Below, piece by piece: positions 62,651-64,000 of a stretch of DNA of 64,000 bases. Source of the DNA: Sporothrix humicola (taxonomy: Eukaryota; Ascomycota; Sordariomycetes; Ophiostomatales; Ophiostomataceae); assembly GCA_021396245.1 (NCBI GenBank), contig WNYE01000093.1:95067-159066 (forward strand), in the 5' to 3' direction. The position numbers and the translations under genes are program-made. Every line of letters starts with the position of its first letter. Positions within the stretch are counted from its first letter, which is position 1. Under the pieces are notes generated by a model. The model saw nothing but the letters and a program-made list of their open reading frames with translations, searched no databases and was not told the DNA's origin.

Positions 62651-63445
62651 CTAGTCCACATACAACCCGCCATTGACAAACAGCTGCTCGCCATTGACCC
62701 ACCGCGCCCGCTCTTCGCACAAGAAGCCCACGGCGTATGCAATCTCCTCAGGCTCGCCCATACGCTTGCCGACCGGCGTGGCCTCGATGGTGGGGCCGAG
62801 CACCTTCATGGCCTCCTCGCCGGCCGCACGAAAGCCCTCGGTCATGGTAGGACCGGGCGAGACGGCATTGACGGTGCAACCGTACTTGGGCGGCAGCTCC
62901 TTGGCCCAGACGCGTGTTAGGGACTCGACCATGCCCTTTGTTGCGGCGTAAATCGACTGCAAAGGAGGAGCCGCGCGGGCGGAGATGGACACAATGTTGA
63001 CGATGCGGCCGCCGCGGCGGAGGTGGGGGAGGGCAGCCTGTGTCAGTAAAAACGTGCCGCGGCCGTTGAGGTTGACGAGCGTGTCCCAGTGTTCCAGGGT
63101 CTGCTCCTCAAAGGGCAGGTTGACCGCCAAGGCGGCATTGTTGACCACAATGTCCACGGCGCCAAAGTGCTCGACGGCTGCGGCAACCAGCGACTTTGGT
63201 CCGTCGACAGTAGAGATGTCGGCACAGATGGCAATGCCGGGTGTGGACAGAGCGGCGGCGGATTTCTCCGCATCTTCCTTGAGGTCTTGATAGGGGTAAT
63301 TGATGACGACAGACGCGCCCCGCAGCGACAGCTCTTGAGCAATGGCCAGGCCGATACCGCTGCTGGAACCCGAGACAACTGCAATCTTGCCGGTCAGGGT
63401 CTTGAGGGCTGTTGCCGTGGCCGCGTTGGAGTTTGGAGTGGCCAT
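62651..63445 (-). CDS. Classical short-chain dehydrogenase/reductase (tetrahydroxynaphthalene-reductase-like)
   Basis: Intronless, 264 residues. SGSSSGIG binds the cofactor, NNAALAVN follows beta-4, the catalytic Ser is in IVSISARAA and the YxxxK motif is IYAATKG. PGPTMTEGF and FVNGGLYVD close the domain. After beta-2 the sequence reads VVINYPYQDL, without an acidic residue at the end of the strand, which favours NADP. The layout is close to fungal versicolorin/naphthol reductase-type SDRs. It is tandem with and in the same orientation as the histidinol-dehydrogenase-like gene. It could reduce a keto group or oxidise an alcohol in the right-hand cluster (inference); substrate unknown. Confidence 0.92.
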   Translation of the reverse strand: MATPNSNAATATALKTLTGKIAVVSGSSSGIGLAIAQELSLRGASVVINYPYQDLKEDAEKSAAALSTPGIAICADISTVDGPKSLVAAAVEHFGAVDIVVNNAALAVNLPFEEQTLEHWDTLVNLNGRGTFLLTQAALPHLRRGGRIVNIVSISARAAPPLQSIYAATKGMVESLTRVWAKELPPKYGCTVNAVSPGPTMTEGFRAAGEEAMKVLGPTIEATPVGKRMGEPEEIAYAVGFLCEERARWVNGEQLFVNGGLYVD

Positions 63446-63861
63446 CGGGACGAATAAAATTGGAGATGTGGAAAATGGAGTGAAGGTAATTGGGGGAAGA
63501 ATGTGCGGGGCCGTTCACGTAACAAGACGGGCAGACCGTTGGTTGTTTGGGGAACGATTTGGTGTAAGTTTGGTGTCTCGTACGGAGTGAATATCAGCCT
63601 CCGTGTGACTCTTTTATCTGTCTTTTGTCGACCCTCTCCAACTTTTCTCCAGATTTTCCCCGCGTGTACATGTAGTGTTCATACGCTAGACCTTGAACCG
63701 TACTTCCGGGTTAGTGGTCCGCATGGCCACGGCCAACCGAGATGCGGGACTTTCTTCTTTTGTTTTTCGTTTCAATCCTGACGAATCTTTTACTAAAGAT
63801 AAAAGCATAGCATAACTTTTACGGAGGGTTTATAATATTGGCTGAAAAGCAATTTGGACTG

Positions 63862-63909
<48 letters not shown>

Positions 63910-64000
63910 AAATTTATTTGGCGTTGTTTTTTTGTAATTGCGTTGAAAATTAAAAGCGATGCTAAAAAAAACGTACAGGCCAGCAACACCCACCATACAG
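63446..64000. other. Right-edge intergenic sequence with 46-bp poly(A)
   Basis: Promoter side of the last SDR. The main feature is an uninterrupted run of 46 A at 63862-63907. No gene is supported before the window edge. The run could be a simple-repeat expansion or the tail of a small retroelement on the plus strand, but no element body or target duplication was found. Confidence 0.45.

Noticed and set aside
1..64000. tRNA, rRNA genes and CRISPR arrays.
   Set aside because: None was recognised by eye; a tRNA could be missed without a covariance search, and CRISPR arrays are not expected in a fungal genome.

Overview
The window is nuclear DNA of a filamentous ascomycete (Pezizomycotina). Genes are split by short (about 50-100 bp) GT..AG introns, and gene content is typically fungal: a Zn2Cys6 regulator, LysM/CBM18/GH18/Hce2 modules and a TRI12-type transporter. 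One ~5.4 kb AT-rich block carries the signature of repeat-induced point mutation (RIP). I cannot name the species from sequence alone. Exon-intron models were built by hand from splice signals, reading frame and family conservation; no search was run.

Layout. (1) 1-17.7 kb is a catabolic-looking cluster: a 2OG-Fe(II) oxygenase (cut by the left edge), a PuuE-type allantoinase/cyclic-amide hydrolase, an amidase-signature enzyme, a TRI12-type MFS transporter, an HpcH/HpaI aldolase, a Zn2Cys6 regulator, a putative cyclase (PF04199), a cytochrome b5-FMN 2-hydroxyacid dehydrogenase and a TauD/TfdA dioxygenase. Hydrolase + amidase + aldolase + dehydrogenase + transporter + regulator suggests uptake and stepwise breakdown of a nitrogen-containing compound. 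Five GATA sites in the promoter shared by the PuuE-like and amidase genes fit nitrogen control. (2) 18-30 kb is a chitin-related block: a six-LysM secreted protein, a DUF7136-like secreted protein and a 1518-residue LysM-CBM18-GH18-Hce2 chitinase. (3) An SDR gene (30.7-31.5 kb) is followed by a RIP-mutated Tad-type LINE retrotransposon (33,047-38,455) with a recognisable 16-bp target-site duplication. (4) 38.9-45.8 kb holds two MFS transporters separated by a gene-poor stretch with a possible hydrolase relic. (5) 47.8-63.4 kb is a second metabolic neighbourhood: a small unknown protein, a divergent fumarylacetoacetase-like hydrolase, a cupin, an ALDH-fold protein lacking its catalytic cysteine but with a membrane tail, a CocE/NonD hydrolase, a flavin monooxygenase fused to an acetoacetate-decarboxylase-like domain, a tandem family of unknown small proteins (one intact, two frameshifted), a stand-alone histidinol-dehydrogenase-family protein and an SDR. 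No PKS, NRPS or terpene synthase is present, so both neighbourhoods look more like catabolism than backbone biosynthesis.

The observations most worth following are the FMO-decarboxylase-like fusion, the ALDH pseudoenzyme, the decaying tandem orphan family, the LINE whose RIP mutations leaked into one copy of its target-site duplication, and a solo LINE 3' tail at 15.8 kb that matches the full element's end.
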